The notes below the pieces were generated by a model. The model ran no database searches. It was not told the origin of the DNA and saw nothing but the letters and a program-made list of their open reading frames with translations. The position numbers were made by a program, and so were the translations under genes. Of a DNA stretch of 64,000 bases, positions 35,881 to 43,497 are shown piece after piece. Positions within the stretch are counted from its first letter, which is position 1. Each line of letters starts with the position of its first letter. Source of the stretch: JBBROS01 sp965213855 (lineage in GTDB: Bacteria > Pseudomonadota > Alphaproteobacteria > Acetobacterales > Acetobacteraceae); the NCBI GenBank assembly GCA_965213855.1, contig CBDCAA010000008.1:248001-312000 (forward strand), read 5' to 3'.

Positions 35881-36366
35881 ATGCCGATCTATCTGAAACT
35901 CGAAGGCGGCGAACAGCCCATCACGGGCGACGCGACGCAGACAGAACACCAGGGCTGGATGGACATCACCTCGCTCCATTGGTCCGTCAGCCGCAACGTC
36001 AGCACCACTGTCGGCGCCGCGGCGAACCGTGAAGCCTCCGAGCCGAACCTCAGCGAAGTCACGCTGACCAAGACCAGCGACAGCTCCCACGCGGCGCTCT
36101 ATCAGGCCGCCACCACGGGCAAGCAGCCGATGACTGCGACGATCGACCTCGTCAACACCGGCAACCCGGGTAAGGTCTACTGCCAGTACGTGCTGCAGAA
36201 TGCCCTCGTCTCGGGCTTCCAGAGCAAGTCGGACGGCGACCGTCCGGCCGAGATCATCACGCTGAACTTCACCCAGAAGAACGTGAACTACACCAAGGAA
36301 GACGCCTCGGGGAACCCGACCGTCTCGCGCGCCATGTACAGCCAGGTCACGGCCCAGGCGAGCTGA
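35881..36366 (+). CDS. hcp: T6SS tube protein Hcp (TssD)
   Basis: This 161-residue protein has the family start MPIYLKLEGGEQPITGDA, WMDITSLHWSVSRNVST, SEVTLTKTSDSSHAALYQAA and the late ITLNFTQKNVNYTKEDASG. Hexamers of Hcp stack into the inner tube propelled by the TssBC sheath and can also chaperone small effectors. It has its own promoter region and is followed by a strong stem-loop, consistent with much higher output than its downstream neighbours. Confidence 0.96.
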   Translation: MPIYLKLEGGEQPITGDATQTEHQGWMDITSLHWSVSRNVSTTVGAAANREASEPNLSEVTLTKTSDSSHAALYQAATTGKQPMTATIDLVNTGNPGKVYCQYVLQNALVSGFQSKSDGDRPAEIITLNFTQKNVNYTKEDASGNPTVSRAMYSQVTAQAS

Positions 36367-36388
36367 TCCGAAGCGAGCTGACGATGCG

Positions 36389-36419
36389 CGGCAGGGCGTT
36401 CCGATCCGGCGCCCTGCCG
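36389..36419 (+). terminator. G+C-rich stem-loop after hcp, likely attenuator or 3' stabiliser
   Basis: CGGCAGGGCG (36389-36398) and CGCCCTGCCG (36410-36419) are perfect 10-base inverted repeats around an 11-base loop, 22 bases after the hcp stop. No run of T follows, so a full intrinsic terminator is uncertain. Partial termination or protection of the hcp message would explain how hcp can be expressed above the following genes. Confidence 0.5.
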
Positions 36420-36453
36420 GCTCGTTCCGCCGTTCGTGCGCTTGCCCGTCGCC

Positions 36454-37236
36454 ATGGCTGACACACCCGCAGGCGCTCTGACCCGCTTGTCCGAGGCGGA
36501 CGCACAACTCATCCTCGCCACGATCGATGACGCGTTCCAGGCAACGTTGCACGGACATTACGGCGGCGGCGTCTTTGCCATCCTGAAACGCGGCGGGACC
36601 ACGCTGTCCGAACAGCCGCTCCGCGACATCCCCGTCGGCCTCGACGCCGCCGTGATCCTCGAGCTGACCCTCCGACCGCAAGCGCCCGGCGGGATCGGCC
36701 TGCCCGGTGGTGCCGCCGCCGCTGCGTCCGACGCGGCGCCTGCCTTCGTCGATGCCTCTGCCCTAGCCGTGACGCCGGTCGGCGTCGTCACAATGCTTCC
36801 CCCGCCCGACCGCGGCGCCGGGGACATCCACGTCATCACCGAGATCTTCGATGACCACGACCCGAACGAGCCCGCCGACAGTGGCGCCCTCGGCACCGGC
36901 CTGCTCCTCAGCCAGGAGCCGCAAGGCGTCGCCGGGCGGATGCCCGGCCGGGGCATCTACGTCGTCCGCAGCGACGCGACCCAGCAGGCCGGCAGCGCAT
37001 CGGCCCGGCAAGGCCAGCGCGGCTGGCTGCCGCTCCAGCCCCGCGGCAAGGTCAACCGCGGCGCGGGGCTTGGCTCGAACGGCCACCGTCGGCACCCCAC
37101 GCCTGAGCTGGTAGCGCCTGTTGCCCGCGCACTCCTGAAGCATGTCGGCGACCACATCGCCGCCGCCAACATCGTGGAAGGCCAGTTGGACCGTCTGGTG
37201 TTCGGCCTGCAAACAGGCGAGTTTGCGCCCCTATGA
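36454..37236 (+). CDS. Unknown protein between hcp and vgrG
   Basis: About 260 residues from ATG 36454; a GTG at 36436 is also in frame. The N-terminal part looks helical then stranded (LSEADAQLILATIDDAFQAT, YGGGVFAILKRGG). The middle is Ala/Gly/Pro-rich. A C-terminal stretch (LVAPVARALLKHVGDHIAAA, LDRLVFGLQTGEFAPL) looks folded. There is no signal peptide or membrane helix. No family is recognised. Genes in this place are often effector chaperones or adaptors, and the gap to vgrG is only 37 bases, so co-expression with vgrG is likely; the function is inference. Confidence 0.55.
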   Translation: MADTPAGALTRLSEADAQLILATIDDAFQATLHGHYGGGVFAILKRGGTTLSEQPLRDIPVGLDAAVILELTLRPQAPGGIGLPGGAAAAASDAAPAFVDASALAVTPVGVVTMLPPPDRGAGDIHVITEIFDDHDPNEPADSGALGTGLLLSQEPQGVAGRMPGRGIYVVRSDATQQAGSASARQGQRGWLPLQPRGKVNRGAGLGSNGHRRHPTPELVAPVARALLKHVGDHIAAANIVEGQLDRLVFGLQTGEFAPL

Positions 37237-37273
37237 CCGCCGATCGCCCCCTCCTCCAATAACGGCCCTCAGC

Positions 37274-39655
37274 ATGGACACGCCCGCCTACTCGCAAGTG
37301 CATCGCCAGCTCGCGATCCAGACGCCGCTCGGCCCCGACATGCTGCTGCTCGAAGGCATGGACGGCTCCGAATCGCTTTCCTCGCTGTTTGCCTACTCCC
37401 TCCGCGTCCGCGCCTTCACCGACAGCGTCGACCCGGCCCAGCTCATCACCAAACCCATCGACTGGCAGCTCCGCGTCGAGCACGACGAGTGGCGCCCCTT
37501 CAACGGCCGCGTCGCCACCTTTTCCGGCGGCGAGGCCATGAGCCGCGGCCAGCGCTCCTTCCAGCTCACGATCGTGCCGTGGCTCTGGTTCCTGCAGCAC
37601 CGGCAGGACAGCCGGGTGTTCCAGAACCAGACGGTCGTCGAAATCGCCACCACCATCTTCGACGAACTCGGCTTCCGCGACTACGACACCTCCGGCCTCG
37701 CGCAGGCCTACAAGCCGCGCATCTACTGTGTCCAGTATCGCGAAACGGACTACAATTTCGTCTCCCGTCTCTTTGAGGAAGACGGCATCTTCTATTGGTT
37801 CAAGCATGAGCAGGGGAGACATACCCTCATGCTGGCCGATGGCACCCACGCCTGGCGCGACGTGCCGACCGGCAGCCTGCCCTACAACCCGCCCAACATC
37901 TTCAAGAACAGCGTCACCGGCTGGACCCACCACCAGGCGTTCCGGTCCGGCAAGACCACGACGACCGACTACAACTTCCAGAACCCGAATAATTCGCTGC
38001 TGACCAGCACCAGCGGCACCTCGCCCGTGCCCTCGGCCGAGCAGTTCGAGATCTTCGACTTCCCCGGCCGCTACGGCCAGCGCGATCGCGGCGAGGGCGT
38101 CAGCCGCCGCCTCATGGCCGGCCACGAGAAAGGCCAGGATACCATCTCGTCGGCCAGCCGCGCCCGCACCCTCTCGCCCGGCAACCGCTTCACCCTCGAA
38201 GGCCACCCGGTCGCGGCCGAGAACCAGAGCTACGCCATCGTCTCCATCGTCCACCACGCCAGCGACCCGACCTTCGACAGCGTCGGCAAGGGCGCGCCCA
38301 AATACCAGAACACCTTCACCTGCCTGCCGTCCAAGGTCGACTTCGTGCCGGAACAGCGTACCGAGAAGCCGGTCATCCCCGGCATTCAGAGCGCGGTCGT
38401 CACCGGCCCGGCCGGTGAAGAGATCTACACAGACCGCTACGGCCGGGTGAAAGTCCAGTTCCACTGGGACCGCCGCGGCCAGAACAACGAGAGCAGCAGT
38501 TGCTGGCTGCGGGTCGCGCAGCCCTGGGCCGGCAAGGGCTACGGCGGCCAGACCATCCCCCGCGTGGGGATGGAGGTGCTGGTCGGCTTTCTCGAGGGCG
38601 ACCCGGACCAGCCGATGATCATCGGCGCCATGCCCAACGCGAACACTCCCGTGCCCTACGACCTGCCCGGCAACCGCACCCGGATGGTCTTTCGCAGCCA
38701 AACCTACAAGGGCGAGGGCTTCAACGAACTGGCCATGGAGGACCAGACTGGCGTCGAGCGGCTGCACCTGCACGCCCAGCACGACCACACCGAGAAGGTC
38801 GGCAACAACCACACCCAGCGGGTCGACGCGCACCAGGTGCAGTCGGTGGGCGGCAGCCGCAGCGTGGAGGTCGGGGGCAACCAGAAGCACGAGGTGGGCG
38901 GGTCGATGAACCTCACCGTTGGGGGCACAGGGGCGGCGGCGCCGATGGTCGCGGCGGGGGCTGCGGCGTTGGCGGGTGCCACGGCCGGGTTGCTTGGGCA
39001 GGCGGGCGGGGGCGGGTTTGCGCCAAGCGTGGGGGCGATGGCGCTGGGATTCCTCGGCGGGGACGGGCTTGCGGCGCGGCAGGGCGTGGTGGCTGGGCCG
39101 AGCCCGCGCGCGGACGCCGGGCAGAATCTGGCTGGCGCCGGCAGCGGGCTCGCCAGCGCCGTCGCCGGGCTGTTCGGGATGTCTGGCGTGATGAACACGG
39201 TGGTCGGCGCCTACAAGTCCGACACGGTGGGCGTCGCCAGCGCCGAACAGGTCGGCGTCGCGAAGGTCGTCAACGTGGGCGTGTCGTTGGCGACGCAGGT
39301 CGGGCAGTCGATCACGACGCAGGTCGGGCAGACGTATTCGCTTTCGGTGGGCACGACGTCGAGCACCGAGGTGCAGCAAGCCATGACGATCGACGTCGGC
39401 CAGACGTTCGACATCCGGGTGGGCGAGCGGTTTTCGGTCACGGTCGGGCAGACCCGGCTCGAACTGGACAAGATGGGTACGGTCGCCATCGAAGGCGCGG
39501 TGACGGTGCTGATCAAGGGAGCCGCGGCGCAGCTGACGGTGGGGCCGGGCCCAGTCCTCTACACCCCGGCACTCGTGCCAGGCGCCTCGCCACTCCCCCC
39601 AGCCATGTGCCTCAAGCAAATGGCCCTGTCAGGCGCACCGTTCGTGCGGAACTGA
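37274..39655 (+). CDS. vgrG: T6SS spike protein VgrG (TssI) with Ala/Gly-rich insertion
   Basis: This 793-residue spike protein has gp27-like domains (YCVQYRETDYNFVSRLFEED, FYWFKHEQGRH), an OB-fold gp5-like part (VVTGPAGEEIYTDRYGRVKV, FHWDRRGQN, WLRVAQPWAGKGYGGQTIPR, VGFLEGDPDQPMIIGAMPN) and a beta-helix of VG-type repeats. At about residues 551-648 the helix is interrupted by a hydrophobic Ala/Gly-rich stretch (AAPMVAAGAAALAGATAGLL and more). The repeats then resume (QVGVAKVVNVGVSLATQVGQ) to near residue 770. The C-terminal tail is Pro-rich with one Cys. No fused catalytic domain is seen. ATG 37274 matches the family start; upstream frame is not homologous. Confidence 0.95.
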   Translation: MDTPAYSQVHRQLAIQTPLGPDMLLLEGMDGSESLSSLFAYSLRVRAFTDSVDPAQLITKPIDWQLRVEHDEWRPFNGRVATFSGGEAMSRGQRSFQLTIVPWLWFLQHRQDSRVFQNQTVVEIATTIFDELGFRDYDTSGLAQAYKPRIYCVQYRETDYNFVSRLFEEDGIFYWFKHEQGRHTLMLADGTHAWRDVPTGSLPYNPPNIFKNSVTGWTHHQAFRSGKTTTTDYNFQNPNNSLLTSTSGTSPVPSAEQFEIFDFPGRYGQRDRGEGVSRRLMAGHEKGQDTISSASRARTLSPGNRFTLEGHPVAAENQSYAIVSIVHHASDPTFDSVGKGAPKYQNTFTCLPSKVDFVPEQRTEKPVIPGIQSAVVTGPAGEEIYTDRYGRVKVQFHWDRRGQNNESSSCWLRVAQPWAGKGYGGQTIPRVGMEVLVGFLEGDPDQPMIIGAMPNANTPVPYDLPGNRTRMVFRSQTYKGEGFNELAMEDQTGVERLHLHAQHDHTEKVGNNHTQRVDAHQVQSVGGSRSVEVGGNQKHEVGGSMNLTVGGTGAAAPMVAAGAAALAGATAGLLGQAGGGGFAPSVGAMALGFLGGDGLAARQGVVAGPSPRADAGQNLAGAGSGLASAVAGLFGMSGVMNTVVGAYKSDTVGVASAEQVGVAKVVNVGVSLATQVGQSITTQVGQTYSLSVGTTSSTEVQQAMTIDVGQTFDIRVGERFSVTVGQTRLELDKMGTVAIEGAVTVLIKGAAAQLTVGPGPVLYTPALVPGASPLPPAMCLKQMALSGAPFVRN

Positions 39656-39657
39656 GC

Positions 39658-39804
39658 GTGGCTGAGCCCGAGCCGCACGAGCCCGCGGTGACCCGGCCGC
39701 CGCCTGCGGATCTCCCGGCCAGGCTTGCCGCGGTGGTGTCGCGGATGCCGGGTCCGGTGTTCACACCACATGCCAAGCGATGCTGCTTCACAGGAGGCGC
39801 TTGA
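39658..39804 (+). CDS. Small Pro-rich protein or effector-head remnant after vgrG
   Basis: A 48-residue frame starts at GTG 39658, two bases after the vgrG stop, and ends in SRMPGPVFTPHAKRCCFTGG. The composition still matches the G+C-rich host genes. The abrupt end just where the A+T-richer patch begins suggests the conserved head of a longer vgrG-linked effector or adaptor whose body has been lost or replaced, but a genuine short peptide is possible. No family recognised. Confidence 0.4.
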   Translation: MAEPEPHEPAVTRPPPADLPARLAAVVSRMPGPVFTPHAKRCCFTGGA

Positions 39805-39888
39805 AGGCAGGTTGCCACGAGGCAGCGGACCAGCAATCCAAATGCTTAAGACCGATCAAAAAAAACGCTGAGTAGCGGAAGCAGCGAG

Positions 39889-40107
39889 ATGGCCAGAGAC
39901 TTTCAACGTATGCAGACCGATTTGATTAAACGCGGCCGATACATGGAGGCGTTTGACAACGATGCTGCGGATGTCAGACGAGTCGCTCGCTACGCGGGCG
40001 ACCCGGGCCGGTATGATGAGGCGATCAAGGAAGCTCAAGACTATGCAGAGTGCGTCGAAAAGAACCGAGTGCAACCGATACAAGACAAGAAGGGAAACCA
40101 ACCTTGA
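39889..40107 (+). CDS. Short toxin-tail-like protein ahead of an immunity-like gene
   Basis: A 72-residue charged protein (MARDFQRMQTDLIKRGRYME, AGDPGRYDEAIKEAQDYAEC). The pattern of RMQxDLIxxGRxxEA and YDEAIKEAxDY resembles the extreme C-terminal helices of some polymorphic-toxin tips rather than a complete protein. This is family memory, not a verified hit. The immunity-like gene starts inside its stop (TTGA), the usual toxin-then-immunity order. It may be an orphan toxin tip left by recombination. Base composition is lower in G+C than the flanking vgrG. Confidence 0.4.
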   Translation: MARDFQRMQTDLIKRGRYMEAFDNDAADVRRVARYAGDPGRYDEAIKEAQDYAECVEKNRVQPIQDKKGNQP

Positions 40108-40595
40108 TTTGGCAAATAAATAGTTACATCGGTGCTGGAAATCTACTATTTGGGATGTCTCCATCGACCGTTGCGACATTCGTTGGTGAGCCGGAAAGCA
40201 CCTACTCTAATGAACGTTTGCATTTACGGGAGTACAGAGCAGACGTAACCTATCCGACTCTCGATTACACCCAAGATGGACTTGTAGAAATAAGTTTCCA
40301 TCGAGAGTGCAAAGATCTCGTGTTTGATGGCTTGTTTGTCTTCAGCGAGAACCAGCATAGTGTGATCGAAAGACTCATTGAACTAGATTGCCATATGCTC
40401 GGCGAGTATTATGGAATCGTAGTCTCTTTGAAGCTTGGTATAAGCTTTTCTGGCTTTTATCATCTCAATGACAGCAACAAAGGCTTTGGTTGTTTCAGGC
40501 GTGGCCATTGGGACAACGCTACTAAAGAGATGTCTCCACTCCCAAGCAAACCTGACAGGTGGCCAACTGAGGAGGACGAGGAGGAGGACGTGTAG
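40104..40595 (+). CDS. Putative immunity protein
   Basis: A 163-residue acidic cytosolic protein beginning at TTG 40104, which overlaps the preceding stop. The opening IGAGNLLFGMSPSTVATFVG is the pattern seen in many small immunity proteins of polymorphic toxin systems. It continues with strands LVEISFHRECKDLVFDGLF and ends in a very acidic tail (TEEDEEEDV). The region is A+T-richer than the chromosome around it, as expected for horizontally exchanged immunity genes. The toxin it would neutralise is presumably the one whose tail lies just upstream. Call based on context and pattern. Confidence 0.5.
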   Translation: MIWQINSYIGAGNLLFGMSPSTVATFVGEPESTYSNERLHLREYRADVTYPTLDYTQDGLVEISFHRECKDLVFDGLFVFSENQHSVIERLIELDCHMLGEYYGIVVSLKLGISFSGFYHLNDSNKGFGCFRRGHWDNATKEMSPLPSKPDRWPTEEDEEEDV

Positions 40596-40919
40596 ATAGC
40601 CTAACCCAAGCGTCGCTGGCGACCGGGCGCCAGGCCGCCTATGTGCGCCGGGTTGCCCCGGGCCATGTCGCCAAGTTGTCGGACGCGGAGCTGCAGGCGC
40701 TGGCCGGACGACACCAGCAGGAGGCGTTGGCGCTTGGCATACGTCAGGACCGCGAGACGTTCATGTGGTCATTCCTGCGGGTGATGAGCACCGGGGATCT
40801 ATCGCAAGAGCCTGATGTGACGCACTTCATGGCTGATCCGAGACACGGGTCCGATCGGTGAACCGCGGCTGCGGCACTTGTATGACATGCGAACCGACCT
40901 GCTGCGGGAGATGCATTGA
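40595..40919 (+). pseudogene. Frameshifted remnant of a G+C-rich effector-associated gene
   Basis: One frame gives LTQASLATGRQAAYVRRVAP, LSDAELQALAGRHQQEALAL and GIRQDRETFMWSFLRVM, then DLSQEPDVTHFM. It stops at 40859-40861, but the neighbouring frame continues sensibly from about 40836 as DTGPIGEPRLRHLYDMRTDL to TGA 40917-40919. The two parts read as one protein of about 105 residues broken by an indel near 40830-40840. No start codon precedes the first part except GTG 40643. The composition returns to host-like G+C, so this looks like a displaced piece of a conserved vgrG-linked gene. No family recognised. Confidence 0.5.
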
Positions 40920-41345
40920 GTGAGTGGGCTGGCGCTTCGAGGCCTGATGTATTTGGGTTCGCCCGCCATTGCCGCATTCGGTTGGGTGTGGCAGCACACG
41001 GTCGGCACGCCGTCGGGTCCAACCATCAGCCCCGCACAGCAATCCGACGACGCCAAGCACGAGGCGGGCAAGGAACAGGGTACGCCGACGGCGACTTGTC
41101 CAAGCTGTCCACCAGCGGCAAATACCCGCCCGCCGAGTATGGCTCCCATAAAGGTAACAAGAGACGAAGCTCTAGGAAAGCTGAGAAAAGACAACGGCTT
41201 TGCAAACGACCATAAGCCGGACAACCGAGCGCAAAAATCCAAAAACGAACTACGCTGGTCCGGGACAGCCATTCGATGTACTAAGGAAGTAAAACGGTCA
41301 GCAAGGAGCACAGTATGCAAACATCCCATGGCTACATCGACCTAA
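40920..41345 (+). CDS. Putative T6SS-linked toxin, C-terminus possibly frameshifted
   Basis: GTG 40920 follows the preceding stop directly. The N-terminal part is hydrophobic (LALRGLMYLGSPAIAAFGWV), then comes TCPSCPP, a motif often just ahead of the variable tip in polymorphic toxins, then a Lys-rich segment VTRDEALGKLRKDNGFANDH. Composition drops in G+C after about 41130. In this frame the gene runs to 41345, over the AAGGAG ribosome site (41303-41308) of the next gene. In a shifted frame from about 41235, GPGQPFDVLRK ends at TAA 41288-41290, a more natural stop before that site. A small indel is therefore suspected. Activity unknown. Confidence 0.45.
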   Translation: MSGLALRGLMYLGSPAIAAFGWVWQHTVGTPSGPTISPAQQSDDAKHEAGKEQGTPTATCPSCPPAANTRPPSMAPIKVTRDEALGKLRKDNGFANDHKPDNRAQKSKNELRWSGTAIRCTKEVKRSARSTVCKHPMATST

Positions 41346-41979
41346 CAGACTATGTTGGCTCTGTGACGGCGACCGAGCTCAACGGGCAGTTGGCAACACT
41401 TCTGGTCACCGCTAAAATCCAGCCAACAGAGACAAACTATGACGATATGATCATAAGCTGCTGGACTAGGCTAAGTTCGAGCATCGACGAGCTTTTTGAG
41501 CAAGGTTATTTCCCTTGGCTGATGCTCGCCGGCGCCAACCTCTCATTGATAAGAGAGCTTCGTATAAGAATTTCGCACTGGTAAGCGCATTGCGAAAATG
41601 CGGCATAGATCCGTTAGAGTCAGTAGACCGCGACTACATAGATGATGGAAATATCAGAGCTGTTGGTTTGTACCAAATTACAAACACCGACATTGTTAAA
41701 AGTTTAGTATTCTTATCCAAGAGTAGCTGGGCGCTGATGATCTTGACGCGGAAACAGCGCCTAGAGCTGGAGACTGGTTTGAAGAGACTGTACCATGCTG
41801 CCAACTCAGTAAAGACCCAATATGGACTCGCGCTGAATTGGGAAATGGTAGCTTATGAAAATGCACTATCAGGCGATGTAGTAGTAGGTGTGCTTGGAAC
41901 CGCTGACGAGAAGTGGAGAAGCATCGTGGTGTCCTTCGATCGGAATTCACCAATACTGAACTTATTGCGCATAATCTGA
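41315..41979 (+). pseudogene. Putative immunity gene split by a frameshift
   Basis: ATG 41315 has a good AAGGAG seven bases upstream. The first frame (YIDLTDYVGSVTATELNGQL to LFEQGYFPWLMLAGANLSLI) stops at 41582-41584. The neighbouring frame picks up at about 41550 with DKRASYKNFALVSALRKCGI and runs to 41979 (YQITNTDIVKSLVFLSKSSW, WEMVAYENALSGDVVVGVLG). Joined, about 220 residues. By hand count 41641-41700 is 21 G+C of 60 (35%), far below the chromosome around it, marking recent foreign DNA. Position right after the toxin candidate suggests immunity. A sequencing indel cannot be excluded. Confidence 0.45.
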
Positions 41980-42152
41980 GCTAGATTGGACGGGCAGGTG
42001 GCAACGCATGCAAGCGTCTACGCGACTGCATCCGCTACGCGCACCGACTGAGCTCGTTGACGCTCGACCTGTAACGCAAAGGCGTCGCGTTCCACCACGG
42101 CTGGATCGTCTCGCGGGCTCGCGGCAACATCTCCGCGCGCGCGGCGAGACCT

Positions 42153-43409
42153 TCAGGCGGCGAGTTGGGTTGCTGGGGGAACGAGGGGGCTGACGACCTC
42201 GTGGCGATGGCCGGCCTTCAGCGCAAAGGCGGGCATGAGCATCTGTGGGGCGACGACGACTTCGCCGCTGTTATCGCGCAGCTCGAAGCGGCCGTCGATC
42301 ACGTCCAGCACACTGACATCCGCTTCCATGCCGGGCTTCAATGCGCCGATGCGGTCGGAGAGGCCGATCATGATCGCGGGATTGCTGGTCACGGTGGCGA
42401 TAATCTCGGGCAGGGGCAGGCCGAGGGCGAGCAGCTTGGTCATGGCGTTGGTGAGGTTGAAGGGGGCGACGCCGAAGAACGGGTTGGCGCTGACTTCGGC
42501 TGCGGCGTCCGGAATCCGCACGTTATAGCCGTGCATGTCCGCGCCGAGGGTGGTGGGGCGGATGCCGGCGGCGATGGTGCGGCGGGCCATGTCGAAGCTG
42601 AAATGGCTGCCGTGGCCGACGTCGACGGTGACGCCGCGGCTGAGCGCTTCCCAAACGACCGGATGGACCTCGCCGGTTTCGGCGCTGATGAAGCCGCCGG
42701 GGTGGCGCGTGAAGGGGTGGGCGAGGACGTCGCCCGGCTCCATCAACGGGATGAGGGCGCGGACGACCTCGTCGGGGTCGACGGTGGTGGAGTCCTTGGT
42801 GGGCCAGAGCTGGCCGAGGTGGATATAGAGGGGTAGCCCGGCCTCTGAGGCGATTTGCTTGCCAAGGCGGATGACGTCGAGGCCCCAGCGGGAGGCGCCG
42901 CCGATCTCGGCATGGGCCTTGATACCGCGGACCAGGTCCTTGTTGTCGCGGGCGGCCTTGACAGTGGCTTCGACGTTGACCTGGTCGGGGCCATACAGCT
43001 CCGGATAGAGATGGCCCTCCAACCCGCCGACGAGGTAGGCGGAGAGGAAGCAGAGCACGCGGGTTTCGGCGGGCTCGACGATGAATTTGCGGAAGCCCGG
43101 GAGGGTCATGCAGCTGGGGCCGCCCTGGTCGAGCACGGTGGTGACGCCGGATTGCAGGCCCACCATGTCGGCGTCCAGGCCGAACTTGCCGGTGACGTGC
43201 TGGTAGACATGGGCGTGGGTGTCGATCATGCCGGCGATGACGACCTGGCCGGCGACGTCGATCACGCGGGTGGCGGGGCCGGCGGGCAGGTTCGGGCCGA
43301 CGGCGGCGATCCGGGCGCCGGTGATGGCGACGTCGGCGATGGCGTCGAGTGCCTGGGCCGGGTCGATGACGCGGCCGCCGCGAAGGATTGTGTCGAACTG
43401 CTGGTCCAC
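42153..43409 (-). CDS. Amidohydrolase/deacetylase-family metallohydrolase
   Basis: This 418-residue enzyme of the amidohydrolase superfamily has DTHAHVY (first metal site), the Lys of GIKAHAEIGG (probable carboxylated bridge), YIHLGQLWPT, VLAHPFT, VDVGHGSHFSFDMARRTI and GADMHGYNV with the catalytic Asp. It closes with LSDRIGALKPGMEADVSVLD. This set fits the dihydroorotase-like EF_0837/AHA_3915 group, whose members act on acylated amino acids or related amides, so pyrimidine synthesis is not implied. GTG 43409 follows a GGGAG site. It is divergent from the molybdoenzyme operon, which suggests one catabolic locus for a nitrogen compound. Confidence 0.82.
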   Translation of the reverse strand: MDQQFDTILRGGRVIDPAQALDAIADVAITGARIAAVGPNLPAGPATRVIDVAGQVVIAGMIDTHAHVYQHVTGKFGLDADMVGLQSGVTTVLDQGGPSCMTLPGFRKFIVEPAETRVLCFLSAYLVGGLEGHLYPELYGPDQVNVEATVKAARDNKDLVRGIKAHAEIGGASRWGLDVIRLGKQIASEAGLPLYIHLGQLWPTKDSTTVDPDEVVRALIPLMEPGDVLAHPFTRHPGGFISAETGEVHPVVWEALSRGVTVDVGHGSHFSFDMARRTIAAGIRPTTLGADMHGYNVRIPDAAAEVSANPFFGVAPFNLTNAMTKLLALGLPLPEIIATVTSNPAIMIGLSDRIGALKPGMEADVSVLDVIDGRFELRDNSGEVVVAPQMLMPAFALKAGHRHEVVSPLVPPATQLAA

Positions 43410-43497
43410 CGCGATGCTCCCGTCCTAACGTGCGGACCAGTGTGCGCAGGTCCAGGGTCCGGCGCAACGAACGTCGCGTGTTGGGAGACGATCGGGC

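Noticed and set aside
37052..39619. An 855-codon minus-strand frame opposite vgrG
   Set aside because: Composition is that of an antisense frame and the plus strand encodes an unmistakable VgrG.
42153..43409. Pyrimidine-pathway dihydroorotase
   Set aside because: The motifs fit the EF_0837-like deacetylase group and the neighbours are not pyrimidine genes.
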